A stretch of 64,000 bases of DNA from Paenimyroides aestuarii (GCF_024628805.1 NZ_CP102382.1:2852001-2916000); one strand, 5' to 3'. Positions 39,850 through 49,142 are shown, counted from the first letter of the stretch. Numbers and translations: made by a program. Notes: a model not told the origin generated them from the sequence alone.

Positions 39850-41265
39850 TTAATTAAAACTTCGTGGACTCATAAAGTTTGTTTTTGTTTGATCGATTAA
39901 TTCTTCATTGTTATACACCTCTATTTGCACTTCTGTTTTGTCGCTTTTTAAAACGGCTTGTGGAATTTCGATGAACAAAGTTCCTTGTGCCATATCTTCT
40001 TTTGGTATTTGGATTGATTTTTTCCCAACCAATTCAATTTTCCCTTCTGGATGAGCCAGTTTTATGGTAACATTATCAAAATTTCGGGTTGATTTGTTTG
40101 CTATTTTATAGGTATATACATTGCTGATATAATCGCCTTTATGTTCAAATAACTGACCAGGTAAGCGAAGAATTTTTGCTTCTACATCGCTTCGCATAAA
40201 CAGCAATCCGCTTAAAATTCCAATAAGAATTAGCAAAACAGCCGTATAGCCTTTCATGCGTGTGGTGAATACAAATTTTTCTTTTTTTGCTATTTCGCTT
40301 TCAGAGGCGTATCTGATTAATCCTTTTGGAAGATTTACCGATTCCATCATAAAATCACAAGCATCGATACACGCTGTGCAGTTTACACATTCCAACTGGG
40401 TGCCGTTGCGAATATCAATTCCTGTTGGGCAAACATGTACACATTGTGCACAATCGATACAATCGCCTAAGCCTTTTTCGTTTCGATCTTCATTTTTTCG
40501 AAATTTTGCCCGACCGTTTTCAGCTTCTCCTCGTTTGTAATCGTAAGCAACCACAATGGTTTTTTCATCTAACAAAACCCCTTGCAACCTGCCATACGGA
40601 CAAGCGATGATACACACTTGTTCGCGAAACCATACAAATACAAAATAAAATACGGCTGTGAAAATAATGAGTGATACAAATGTGGAAATATTGTTTACTG
40701 GCCCGTTTATAATCATTGATAAAACATGGTCGCTGCCTACAATATACGATAGAAAAACATTGGCTATAAGAAAAGAAACTATAAAAAACACGAACCACTT
40801 TAATGCTTTTTTACGGATTTTTTCAGCATTCCATTCTTGTTTATTCAAGCGAATTTGTGCTCCGCGGTCGCCTTCTATCCAGTATTCAATCCTTCTAAAA
40901 ACCATTTCCATAAAAATGGTTTGCGGGCAAATCCAACCGCAAAAAATCCTTCCAAAAACCACTGTGAACAGTGCCACAAACACAATACCGATGATCATAC
41001 CAATCACAACGATATAAAAATCTTGTGGCCAGAAAGTGAATCCAAAAAACGAAAATTTTCGCTCTAAAACATTAAACAAAAAAAACTGATTGCCGTTGAT
41101 TTTTACAAAAGGCGATGCCAGCAAAATCAGCAGTAAAAAATAGCTGACCCATTTGCGTTTGTTATAAAATTTTCCGGCAGGTTTTTTTGGATATACCCAA
41201 ACTCTTTTTCCTTCTTCGTCAACCGTACCTAATCGGTCTCTAAAGTTGTTGTGATCTTCACTCAT
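39850..41265 (-). CDS. ccoG: Cytochrome c oxidase accessory protein CcoG
   Basis: A 471-residue membrane ferredoxin (RdxA/FixG). Several membrane helices and the segment FCGWICPQTIFMEMVFRRIEYWIEGD are followed by two 4Fe-4S motifs near residues 270-305: CxxCxxCxxxCP and CxxCxxCxxxC. A C-terminal Ig-like domain begins at about 360. It acts as a Cu(II) reductase in oxidase maturation. Full length. Confidence 0.93.
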   Translation of the reverse strand: MSEDHNNFRDRLGTVDEEGKRVWVYPKKPAGKFYNKRKWVSYFLLLILLASPFVKINGNQFFLFNVLERKFSFFGFTFWPQDFYIVVIGMIIGIVFVALFTVVFGRIFCGWICPQTIFMEMVFRRIEYWIEGDRGAQIRLNKQEWNAEKIRKKALKWFVFFIVSFLIANVFLSYIVGSDHVLSMIINGPVNNISTFVSLIIFTAVFYFVFVWFREQVCIIACPYGRLQGVLLDEKTIVVAYDYKRGEAENGRAKFRKNEDRNEKGLGDCIDCAQCVHVCPTGIDIRNGTQLECVNCTACIDACDFMMESVNLPKGLIRYASESEIAKKEKFVFTTRMKGYTAVLLILIGILSGLLFMRSDVEAKILRLPGQLFEHKGDYISNVYTYKIANKSTRNFDNVTIKLAHPEGKIELVGKKSIQIPKEDMAQGTLFIEIPQAVLKSDKTEVQIEVYNNEELIDQTKTNFMSPRSFN

Positions 41266-41297
41266 TATAATATTGAATAATATTTTGTTTTAAATAA

Positions 41298-41324
41298 CCA
41301 CAGCCCTTATGAGAAGAGCTGTGG
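41298..41324 (-). terminator. Hairpin between ccoP and ccoG
   Basis: Arms CCACAGC and GCTGTGG pair perfectly, with extra CTT/AAG pairing inside. It is followed on the minus strand by a modest T-rich tract. It may attenuate transcription, so that the accessory genes are made in smaller amounts than the oxidase subunits. Confidence 0.45.
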
Positions 41325-41367
41325 AAGAAAAATAAAACTAAAACGCTCCAAATGGTTATGGATGTTA

Positions 41368-42324
41368 TTATGGTGCACTAGGTGCTTGATTATTTGTGTT
41401 TGCTAAGGTGTCGTTTGCTACGTTTCCGCTTGTTTGGGATGCGGCACTTGCAGCTGCAACCTTATCACCTTCGGGTGCTTTGGCATCGGCAGGATTTGTT
41501 CCTTGCAATGACAAAATATAACTTGCCACTTTTTGAATATCTGATGGTTTTATTTGTTGTTTCCAAGCCACCATTCCTTTGCCATCACGACCACCTTCCA
41601 TAATGGTAGTAAAAATTTCTTTCACATCACCACCTAAAATCCAATATTCATCGGTAAGGTTGGGACCAATTCCACCACCACCATCGGCACGGTGACATGC
41701 CACACAATTGGAATCGAAAATAGCTTTTCCGGCAGCTAAATCGGCTGGATCGGTTAACAACACAACTTGATCGGCTGTTAACAAATCGGGAGCTGTTTTT
41801 TTGTACTCTTCGATTTCTTTCTGCGCCATTGCCAAGTCTTTTTCTAATTCTTGTATTTGGTTATCGCCGCCAAATAGGTGGTATTTCCCTAAATAGATCA
41901 CTCCGAAAATAATGGTAACATAGAATAAATACACCCACCACGGTGGCAAATCGTTGTCTAATTCTTTGATACCATCGTAGTCATGATCCATTTCAATTTC
42001 TTTTTCTTCTTCAATAGCACGCGATTTGGTAAGCTTTTTCATAAGCTTTTTTATAAACGGCAATTCCGAAAAAGGTAAATTGTCTAATGCTTCTTTTTGA
42101 GCACGTTCTTCGGGTGTCATTAATTGCTCTATGACATTGTTTGAAGCTTTTGCAACAATTTCTAAAGCAATTATTACCAACAAAATCAAACCTAAAAGTG
42201 CTAAGACCGACGGATATGCGATAATCATTGGCTTATCACCCGAATCTATAAAGTATTCCAGAATGCCATAGCAGGTAAAAAATAGTACTGGAACACGAAC
42301 ATATACAGGAAAAAAACGTTTCAT
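41368..42324 (-). CDS. ccoP: cbb3 oxidase subunit CcoP (one haem c)
   Basis: A 318-residue diheme-subunit homologue. Two membrane helices (about 35-60 and 135-155) come before a single cytochrome c domain with CVACH near residue 208 and a Met-ligand segment GKGMVAW. Proteobacterial CcoP has two CxxCH motifs; only one is present here, as in other Bacteroidota. The C-terminus has an Ala/Asn/Thr-rich tail of about 40 residues. It overlaps ccoQ by 4 bp. Confidence 0.92.
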   Translation of the reverse strand: MKRFFPVYVRVPVLFFTCYGILEYFIDSGDKPMIIAYPSVLALLGLILLVIIALEIVAKASNNVIEQLMTPEERAQKEALDNLPFSELPFIKKLMKKLTKSRAIEEEKEIEMDHDYDGIKELDNDLPPWWVYLFYVTIIFGVIYLGKYHLFGGDNQIQELEKDLAMAQKEIEEYKKTAPDLLTADQVVLLTDPADLAAGKAIFDSNCVACHRADGGGGIGPNLTDEYWILGGDVKEIFTTIMEGGRDGKGMVAWKQQIKPSDIQKVASYILSLQGTNPADAKAPEGDKVAAASAASQTSGNVANDTLANTNNQAPSAP

Positions 42325-42530
42325 AATTTAGTGTTTGTGTTAATTGAACTTTCGTTATTGCCCGTATTTTGCAAAGGCAAGTTACTTAATTCGTTGAGTG
42401 TATGTTTTTTGTAAGTGAACACCCATACGATTAATCCTACAAAAAATAGAAAGAAAATAAGTAACGCTATAATGGGATAAATTTCAATGCCCGAAATGGT
42501 ATCCATATTGTGTTTTATAAACTTTAGCAT
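42321..42530 (-). CDS. ccoQ: cbb3 oxidase subunit CcoQ
   Basis: A 69-residue protein with one membrane helix (about 17-38) followed by a FTYKK motif, the pattern of CcoQ/FixQ, which stabilises the complex. It lies 5 bp after ccoNO and overlaps ccoP by 4 bp. Confidence 0.8.
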   Translation of the reverse strand: MLKFIKHNMDTISGIEIYPIIALLIFFLFFVGLIVWVFTYKKHTLNELSNLPLQNTGNNESSINTNTKL

Positions 42531-42535
42531 AAGAT

Positions 42536-44719
42536 TTATTTTTGTTCTTTTACCTTAATATCAGTTCCTAAACGTTGTAAATAAGCTATTAATGCGGTGA
42601 TTTCTCGTTCGCTCATTGGTACAAACTGTTCTCCATTTGCCAAAGCTGCTTTTTTACTAGCTTCGTATGATTTCACAAAATCGGGATCGTTTTTCAGATT
42701 TTCTTCGATCTTTTCAGCTTGTACTTTCATAGATGCTTTTGCATTTTCAATTTCCTGATCGGTATAAGGCACTCCTAATTTTTGCAGCACACGCATTTTG
42801 GTTTCGATTTCAGAAATATTCATCTGTTTGTTTTGGAACAACCATTTATAAGTTGGCATGATAGACCCTGGCGAAGTGCTTTGCGGATCATACATGTGAT
42901 TAAAATGCCAGTTGTCTGAATATTTGGCACCTAAGCGATGCAAATCTGGTCCGGTGCGTTTTGATCCCCATAAAAAAGGATAGTCATAAACATATTCGCC
43001 CGATTTTGAATATTCGCCATAGCGTTCCACCTCACTTCTAAACGGACGAACCATTTGCGAGTGACAGCTCACACAGCCTTCGCGTATGTATAAATCACGA
43101 CCTTCTAATTCTAATGGAGTATATGGTTTTACACTTGCGATTGTTTGGATGTTTGAATCTACTACCAAAGTAGGTACAATTTGAATGATTCCACCAATCA
43201 ATATCGCCACAGTTGCCAAAATGGTTAACTGTATAGGTTTGCGTTCTAACCAAGCATGGAAGCGTTCCCCTTTTATACGATTTGGAGCAATGCGAGCCAA
43301 TGCAGGTGCTTCGGCCAATTCATCTTCTACTTTTGCAGCAGCAGTCATTGTTTTGTAAACATTATACACCAATACCAAAATACCAATAACATATAAAGTT
43401 CCTCCAATTGCGCGCATTGCATACATAGGCATAATTGCGGTAACGGTTTCTAAAAAGTTACCATATTTTAAGGTGCCGTCTGGGTTGAATTGTTTCCACA
43501 TCATGTGTTGGCTAAAGCCTGCCACATACAACGGAATGGTATATAAAATGATTCCTAAGGTGCCAATCCAAAAATGGAAATTCGCCAATTTTTTAGAGTA
43601 TAATTGTGTTTTGGCAATTCTTGGCAACAACCAATAAATGATTGCAAAAGCCATAAATCCGTTCCAAGCCAATGCCCCAACGTGTACGTGGGCAATAATC
43701 CAATCGGTGAAATGGGCAATTGCATTTACGTTTTTAAGAGAAAGCATAGGCCCTTCAAAAGTAGCCATACCATAACCTGTAATTGCCACTACAAAGAATT
43801 TTAAAACAGGCTCTGTTCGCACCTTATCCCAAGCACCACGAAGTGTTAGCAAACCGTTGATCATACCACCCCATGACGGCGCAATAAGCATTACAGAGAA
43901 TACTACACCTAAATTTTGTGCCCATTCTGGCAAAGCAGTATATAGCAAATGGTGAGGACCTGCCCAAATATATAAGAAAATGAGCGACCAAAAGTGAATA
44001 ATCGATAGTCGGTACGAATATACCGGGCGGTTGGCAATTTTAGGCAAGTAGTAATACATCAATCCTAAAAAAGGAGTGGTTAAGAAAAACGCCACTGCGT
44101 TGTGCCCATACCACCATTGCACCAGCGCATCTTGCACACCTGCATATACCGAATATGATTTTAACATATTCACAGGCATCTCTAAATTATTAAAAATATG
44201 CAACACGGCCACGGTAACAAAAGTTGCCAAATAGAACCAAATAGCTACATATAAATGGCGCTCTCTTCGGTTTAAAATGGTCATAATCATATTAATACCA
44301 AAAACCACCCACACGATTGCTATTGCAATATCAATTGGCCATTCAAGCTCGGCATATTCTTTAGAAGAAGTATATCCTAATGGCAACGTAATTGCCGCAG
44401 CTACAATAATTAATTGCCATCCCCAAAAGTTGATATTACTTAAAACATCGCTATACATCCGGGTTTTTAGTAATCGTTGCAGCGAATAATACACTCCACC
44501 AAAAATGGTGTTTCCTACAAAGGCAAAAATTACAGCATTGGTGTGCAACGGACGTATTCTACCAAAACTTAACCAAGGAATATTATCGGTAATATTCGGA
44601 AAGATAAACATAACTGCCAAAAGCAAACCTACCAGCATACCTACAACTCCGAAAAGAATGGCAGCGTAGAGGAATTTTTTAACAATTTTGTTGTCATAAT
44701 AAAATTGTTGTACTTCCAT
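42536..44719 (-). CDS. ccoN: Fused cbb3 oxidase subunits CcoN-CcoO
   Basis: A 727-residue fusion. Residues 1 to about 480 are CcoN, with twelve or so helices and His ligands in RPLHTNAVIFAF, WYGHNAVAFFLT, GPHHLLYT and HVHVGALAWNG. Residues from about 510 are CcoO, with the haem c motif CVSCHSQMVRP near 565. The complex reduces O2 at low oxygen and pumps protons. This fusion is usual in Bacteroidota. It follows ccoS by 9 bp. Confidence 0.96.
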   Translation of the reverse strand: MEVQQFYYDNKIVKKFLYAAILFGVVGMLVGLLLAVMFIFPNITDNIPWLSFGRIRPLHTNAVIFAFVGNTIFGGVYYSLQRLLKTRMYSDVLSNINFWGWQLIIVAAAITLPLGYTSSKEYAELEWPIDIAIAIVWVVFGINMIMTILNRRERHLYVAIWFYLATFVTVAVLHIFNNLEMPVNMLKSYSVYAGVQDALVQWWYGHNAVAFFLTTPFLGLMYYYLPKIANRPVYSYRLSIIHFWSLIFLYIWAGPHHLLYTALPEWAQNLGVVFSVMLIAPSWGGMINGLLTLRGAWDKVRTEPVLKFFVVAITGYGMATFEGPMLSLKNVNAIAHFTDWIIAHVHVGALAWNGFMAFAIIYWLLPRIAKTQLYSKKLANFHFWIGTLGIILYTIPLYVAGFSQHMMWKQFNPDGTLKYGNFLETVTAIMPMYAMRAIGGTLYVIGILVLVYNVYKTMTAAAKVEDELAEAPALARIAPNRIKGERFHAWLERKPIQLTILATVAILIGGIIQIVPTLVVDSNIQTIASVKPYTPLELEGRDLYIREGCVSCHSQMVRPFRSEVERYGEYSKSGEYVYDYPFLWGSKRTGPDLHRLGAKYSDNWHFNHMYDPQSTSPGSIMPTYKWLFQNKQMNISEIETKMRVLQKLGVPYTDQEIENAKASMKVQAEKIEENLKNDPDFVKSYEASKKAALANGEQFVPMSEREITALIAYLQRLGTDIKVKEQK

Positions 44720-44728
44720 AAATACGAA

Positions 44729-44911
44729 TTAATTTGATTGTTTTTGTGATTTATTTTCTTTTTTTGATTTCAATTCATCGTCAAACAACATCCTTACAGA
44801 TGGTGTGTATTGATCATCGAATTGTCCGCTTTTAACTGATTTAATGAAGAGGGTCAGAAAAACGGCTGCAACAAATATGCTGATGCATATTAAAATATAA
44901 ATTACGCCCAT
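44729..44911 (-). CDS. ccoS: cbb3 oxidase maturation protein CcoS
   Basis: A 60-residue protein with one N-terminal helix followed by KSGQFDDQYTPSVRMLFDDE, the CcoS signature. It is needed to insert haem and copper. It is the first gene of this operon. The copper ATPase gene ccoI, usually next to it, is not in this window. Confidence 0.9.
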   Translation of the reverse strand: MGVIYILICISIFVAAVFLTLFIKSVKSGQFDDQYTPSVRMLFDDELKSKKENKSQKQSN

Positions 44912-44927
44912 ACCTAAAATCTTTGTT

Positions 44928-44935
44928 CAAAGGTA
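44928..44935 (-). promoter_or_regulatory. Promoter -7 box of cco operon
   Basis: On the minus strand TACCTTTG matches TAnnTTTG, 16 bp before the ccoS ATG. No clear Fnr box could be called in the ~100 bp upstream. Confidence 0.45.
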
Positions 44936-45071
44936 GGCTGGGCGTATTTCTTAAAATATGATAAAAGTCAGTTTGGTGTTTTTTTTTGTTGAGAGAGGAA
45001 AGAATAGCTGGGTTCTTGATACCAGTATTTGAAAAATAAAAAAACTTCCATATCAACGGAAGTCTCTATTT

Positions 45072-46550
45072 TTAACTTTTCAAACTCGCAATAATCGCTC
45101 TAAAACTCTCCAAACCTGCTTCGATGTTTTCTACAATTTCTTCTGCTAATTCATCAGGGTCAGGTAAGTTGTCTAAATCGGCTAGAGATTTGTCTTTCAA
45201 CCACGTTATGTCTAAACTCGTTTTGTCTCTAGCAATGACTTCATCGTAAGAAAATTTACGCCATCTGCCTTCTGGATTGGTTTCTGAATACGTTTCTTTT
45301 CTTTTAGCCGTATTACCATCTAAATACAAATCAAGGAACTCTTGTAAGTCGCTATATTTTAATGGGTTTTTCTTTAAGGTATGATGAATATTGGTTCTGT
45401 AATCGTACACCCAAATCTCTTTTGTCCAAACTTCTTTACTAGCGGGTTTACCATCAAAGAACAATACATTCGCTTTTACACCATTGGCATAGAAAATACC
45501 CGTTGGTAAACGTAAAATGGTATGTAAATTAGTGGTTTCTAATAACTTTTTACGAACCGATTCCCCAGCACCACCTTCAAACAATACATTATCAGGTAAG
45601 ACAACTGCCGCTTTACCATTTTCTTTTAATTGGGTTTTAATGTGTTGTACGAAGTTTAATTGCTTGTTACTGGTAGTAACCCAGAAATCCTGACGGTTAT
45701 AGGTTAAATCGTCTTTTTCTTGTTCGCCTGCTTCGTTGGTAATGGTCATGCTACTTTTTTTACCGAAAGGCGGATTGGCTAAGATATAATCAAAGCGGTC
45801 GCCATTATCGGCTACAAGGGAATCGTTTGGCGAAATAAAATTATCCGAATCAATATCACCTATGTTGTGTAAAAACAAGTTCATTAACGCCAATCGACGC
45901 GTACTAGCCACAATTTCGTTACCTCTGAACGTGTGGTATTTTAAAAACTGCTTTTGCTCTTTGTCTAAGTTTTGCTCGGTTAAATGGTCGTAAGCCGCTA
46001 AAAAGAAACCTCCTGTACCACAAGCAGGATCGCCTATGGTTTTCATAGGTTGCGGATTCAAACACGTGACCATCGCTTTGATTAATGGTCTAGGGGTAAA
46101 GTACTGCCCTGCACCACTTTTGGTATCTTCTGCGTTTTTCTCTAACAAGCCTTCGTAAATGTCGCCTTTGTCTTTTACGCCCATCATGACCCAGTTTTCA
46201 GCATCTATCATTTTGATGAGTTTGAAAAGCTTGGCTGGGTCTTGTATTTTATTTTGACTTTTAGTAAAAATTTGCCCTAAAATACCTTTGCTTTGCCCCA
46301 ACTCACGCAGCATTTTCGTATAATGCACTTCTAATTCTTCTCCGCTTTTGTACAAAAGACTTTCCCAGTTTAAATTGGTTGGAATATTTAAGTTACGATT
46401 ATGCGGTGGCAAACTGTACTCGTGTGCCATTTTTAAAAACAGTAAATACGTTAATTGCTCTAGGTAATCGCCATAACCTACCCCATCATCTCTCAGGGTT
46501 TGACAAAAGGCCCATACTTTGCTTACTATTGTGGAATTTGCGTTGCTCAT
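45072..46550 (-). CDS. hsdM: Type I restriction-modification DNA methyltransferase HsdM
   Basis: A 492-residue N6-adenine methyltransferase. A helical HsdM N-domain (about 5-120) is followed by the SAM motif DPACGTGGF at 174-182 and the catalytic NPPF at 259-262. FRGNEIVASTRRLALMN lies between them. Length is normal and no break is seen. It modifies the site chosen by HsdS and is part of the nuclease complex with HsdR. It is separated from hsdS by about 1.35 kb carrying a transposase and a repeat array, which is unusual. Confidence 0.93.
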   Translation of the reverse strand: MSNANSTIVSKVWAFCQTLRDDGVGYGDYLEQLTYLLFLKMAHEYSLPPHNRNLNIPTNLNWESLLYKSGEELEVHYTKMLRELGQSKGILGQIFTKSQNKIQDPAKLFKLIKMIDAENWVMMGVKDKGDIYEGLLEKNAEDTKSGAGQYFTPRPLIKAMVTCLNPQPMKTIGDPACGTGGFFLAAYDHLTEQNLDKEQKQFLKYHTFRGNEIVASTRRLALMNLFLHNIGDIDSDNFISPNDSLVADNGDRFDYILANPPFGKKSSMTITNEAGEQEKDDLTYNRQDFWVTTSNKQLNFVQHIKTQLKENGKAAVVLPDNVLFEGGAGESVRKKLLETTNLHTILRLPTGIFYANGVKANVLFFDGKPASKEVWTKEIWVYDYRTNIHHTLKKNPLKYSDLQEFLDLYLDGNTAKRKETYSETNPEGRWRKFSYDEVIARDKTSLDITWLKDKSLADLDNLPDPDELAEEIVENIEAGLESFRAIIASLKS

Positions 46551-46586
46551 ATTTGTTTTACATATGATTTTTGTTAAATTTTTAAT

Positions 46587-46619
46587 ATCCGTAAGGGATT
46601 TTTTTCAGGTGCTAACACC
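46587..46619. repeat. REP-like palindromes downstream of transposase
   Basis: ATCCGTAAGGGATTTTTTT at 46587-46605 is a variant of the array unit CATCCCTACGGGAT at 47118-47781. GGTGCTAACACC at 46608-46619 is a perfect 4-bp-armed palindrome. The transposase gene is therefore flanked on both sides by related palindromes. Confidence 0.6.
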
Positions 46620-46630
46620 AATGATTTAGA

Positions 46631-47092
46631 TTATTTTAAATCCTCAAAGATATAACGTTCATCAAATGGGATATTAAATTTTTCTAAAAAATTTAGATAC
46701 TCTTCTTTAAAATTTTCTTTTTTGTGATGTGATTCTTGATTCTTTACGTAGTTATAAACATTGTTAATTTGAGAATGACTATATGAAAATGCACCATATC
46801 CTTCTTGCCATTCAAATCGATTTATTAAAAAACGATTATCATTAATAAACTTTGAAGATTTTGCTTTAACCGTTTTCATTAATTCAGATATAGATACCGT
46901 TGGTTTTAATCCAAAAAAGCAATGCACATGATCTTCAACACCATTAACAATTATGGTTTTGCATCCAGTTTCATTAATAAGATTACCAATAACCGCAAAG
47001 ACATCTTTTCTCCATTCATTATGAAGAACCGCTTCTCTATATTTCACTGCAAAGACTGCCTGAATATAAACTTGATGATAGGTGTTTGCCAT
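46631..47092 (-). CDS. REP-associated tyrosine transposase (IS200-like, Y1 HUH)
   Basis: A 153-residue single-domain protein. The HUH motif is DHVHCFF with His55 and His57. The likely catalytic tyrosine is Tyr115 in YVKNQESHHKK. The C-terminal KEEYLNFLEKFNIPFDERYIF is typical of the small RAYT/IS200 group. These enzymes cut and join single-stranded DNA at hairpins. The gene looks intact and has no IS605-type tnpB partner. Palindromes of one family lie on both sides, which supports the REP-associated class. Confidence 0.88.
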   Translation of the reverse strand: MANTYHQVYIQAVFAVKYREAVLHNEWRKDVFAVIGNLINETGCKTIIVNGVEDHVHCFFGLKPTVSISELMKTVKAKSSKFINDNRFLINRFEWQEGYGAFSYSHSQINNVYNYVKNQESHHKKENFKEEYLNFLEKFNIPFDERYIFEDLK

Positions 47093-47117
47093 ATGTTTGT
47101 TTTATTATTACATGTTT

Positions 47118-47787
47118 CATCCCTACGGGATTTTTTTACATCGGATTGAAATCCATTGTTACAATATGTGTCATCCTTACGGGATTTTTTATCGATATTT
47201 TTTTACAACGGATTGAAATCCATTGTTACAACATGTGTCATCCCTACGGGATTTTTTTACAACGGATTGAAATCCATTGTTAAAATATGTGTCATCCTTA
47301 CGGGATTTTTTATCGATATTTTTTTACAACGGATTGAAATCCATTCCTACAACATGTGTCATCCCTACGGGATTTTTTTACAACGGATTGAAATCCATTG
47401 TTACAATATAGATCATCCCTACGGGATTTTTTATCAACATTTCTTTTGCAACGGATTGAAATCCATTCCTACAACATGTGTCATCCCTACGGGATTTTTT
47501 TACAACGGATTGAAATCCATTGTTACAATATAGATCATCCCTACGGGATTTTTTATCAACATTTCTTTTGCAACGGATTGAAATCCATTCCTACAACATG
47601 TGTCATCCCTACGGGATTTTTTTACAACGGATTGAAATCAATTGTTACAATATAGATCATCCCTAAGGGATTTTATATCGATATTTTTTTACAAATAGAT
47701 CATCCCTACGGGATTTTTTATCAACATTTCTTTTGCAACGGATTGAAATCCATTCTACAACATGTGTCATCCCTACGGGATTTTTTG
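47118..47787. repeat. Alternating palindrome array, 121-122 bp higher-order period
   Basis: Twelve copies of CATCCCTACGGGAT (variants with T or A) begin at 47118, 47172, 47239, 47293, 47360, 47414, 47482, 47536, 47604, 47658, 47701 and 47768. Ten copies of GGATTGAAATCC begin at 47143, 47210, 47264, 47331, 47385, 47453, 47507, 47575, 47629 and 47740. Spacing of the first unit alternates 54 and 67-68 bp until 47604, then breaks down. Each unit can form a hairpin. It lies directly upstream of the transposase gene and contains no real coding sequence. Confidence 0.92.
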
Positions 47788-47795
47788 TGTCGTGT

Positions 47796-47885
47796 TAGAG
47801 CCAGCGGCTCAACCCATTTTATAAGGATGGACTTCAGTCCAGTCGATAACAAACAACCTGACGTATTAGAGCCGTAGGCTCGACC
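47796..47885. repeat. Second set of palindromes next to hsdS
   Basis: GAGCCAGCGGCTC near 47798, GGACTTCAGTCC near 47829 and GAGCCGTAGGCTC near 47869 are three further palindromes. The first and third share the GAGCC/GGCTC arms and are each preceded by TTA. They end about 20 bp before the hsdS stop codon. Confidence 0.65.
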
Positions 47886-47904
47886 TGTTTTGTACAGCTG
47901 CTTT

Positions 47905-49140
47905 TTAAAGCAGTTGCCCACTAAACGCCTTTTTCAATATACTTTGCCTTAACGCTTCTGCTTTTTGTAAACTCTCTTGAATACTTTCCTCCATTTTATC
48001 GGCAACACTTAAACGACTTTCGATTTCTTGAACGATAACGTGTTGTTCTTCTAATGATGGAATAGGAACATCAATATCAAGAATTCTATATAGTGATAAC
48101 TTTGGTTGGGTAGTTATTTTGGTCTTGCTTTTAATTTGTATTTGAGCTTCTATGCTTGATAAAAATAGAGATAAAAACTTATTATAAACTTTATTAAATT
48201 CTGTGATTTTTGCTGCATTTTCAGTCAAATTTGCTCCATCTAATTGTTCAGGAATAGTTCCAACAACGCCTATTGTACCTGCAATTGATATATATACATC
48301 ATTTTTCGAAATCGTGTAATTTTTAATTGCAAATTGTGTTTCAGGATGTAAATACTTTAACTTATATTTATTGACAGTTTGATTGCAAAAATCCGTGACT
48401 CTTATATAAGGATACTGAGTTTGTTCTTCAGAATAAAAATGTCCTTTAGGTAATCTTTTACCTCCTTTAACTTTTGCGAAATCACCAATTTTTAATTTTT
48501 CCCACCCCTCAGGCAACTCACCCTCTTTTACATTTTTATTGGTTAGTTTTCCTTCAAAAGCGTGTTTTAAAACACTTTGGCGGTACACTTTTAATTGTTC
48601 TTGTGCGGTTTTTAAATCGGCTATGCCTTGGTCTAACTCGCTAAAAAGTTCTTCTATTTTGGAAACGATGGCATGTTGGGTTTCAAGTGGGGGAACGGGG
48701 ATTTCAATTTCAGAAAATACTTTTAATGAAATTTCTTTAAATGTAGTACCACTTGCAATACTTTCAGCTTTTTGTTTAGAAGCTTTTAAAAAATAATATA
48801 TATAGTCACTACTTAAATTTTCATTTGGAATTATACTCTTAAATCCTTGATTAGTACATAATTCAGTATCTGCAATTACAACATAACCGATAGGTGCACG
48901 TGAAGAAAATAAAATAGAACCTTTAGGCATTAATTTGGCAGAAGATTTTTTCAAACCTTCTTCTGTTATTGACTTTTTTCCTTTCTTAATTTTCTTTTCA
49001 ACATACCCCGTTAAGTCTGAAGGTGAAATCCAATTTATATCTCCATTCCAATATTCTGAAATACTTGTTGAAGGAGTTCCTCCAGATATAATTTTACCAA
49101 TATCCCTTAACTTTTTTATTTGCCAGTTGTTTTTAACCAT
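47905..49140 (-). CDS. hsdS: Type I restriction specificity subunit HsdS
   Basis: A 411-residue protein with two target-recognition domains (about 1-150 and 215-365). Each is followed by a conserved helix: PPLETQHAIVSKIEELFSEL near 150 and PSLEEQHVIVQEIESRL near 365. A central spacer QEQLKVYRQSVLKHAFEGKL and the matching C-terminal LRQSILKKAFSGQLL show the internal repeat typical of HsdS. The two domains should read the halves of a split DNA site. Intact. It ends 3 bp... or less from palindromic DNA and 2 bp downstream of the toxin gene. Confidence 0.93.
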   Translation of the reverse strand: MVKNNWQIKKLRDIGKIISGGTPSTSISEYWNGDINWISPSDLTGYVEKKIKKGKKSITEEGLKKSSAKLMPKGSILFSSRAPIGYVVIADTELCTNQGFKSIIPNENLSSDYIYYFLKASKQKAESIASGTTFKEISLKVFSEIEIPVPPLETQHAIVSKIEELFSELDQGIADLKTAQEQLKVYRQSVLKHAFEGKLTNKNVKEGELPEGWEKLKIGDFAKVKGGKRLPKGHFYSEEQTQYPYIRVTDFCNQTVNKYKLKYLHPETQFAIKNYTISKNDVYISIAGTIGVVGTIPEQLDGANLTENAAKITEFNKVYNKFLSLFLSSIEAQIQIKSKTKITTQPKLSLYRILDIDVPIPSLEEQHVIVQEIESRLSVADKMEESIQESLQKAEALRQSILKKAFSGQLL

Positions 49141-49142
49141 AT

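Noticed and set aside
44912..45071. Fnr/Crp box upstream of ccoS
   Set aside because: A TGAC..ATCA-like stretch exists, but the half-sites do not match a dyad well enough to call.
47156..47655. Overlapping reading frames with repeated peptides
   Set aside because: They are translations of the palindrome array. The repeated peptide mirrors the DNA repeat and no start or codon pattern supports a gene.
47100..47800. CRISPR array
   Set aside because: The repeats are short palindromes of two kinds, the intervals between them are themselves repeated, and no cas gene is near.
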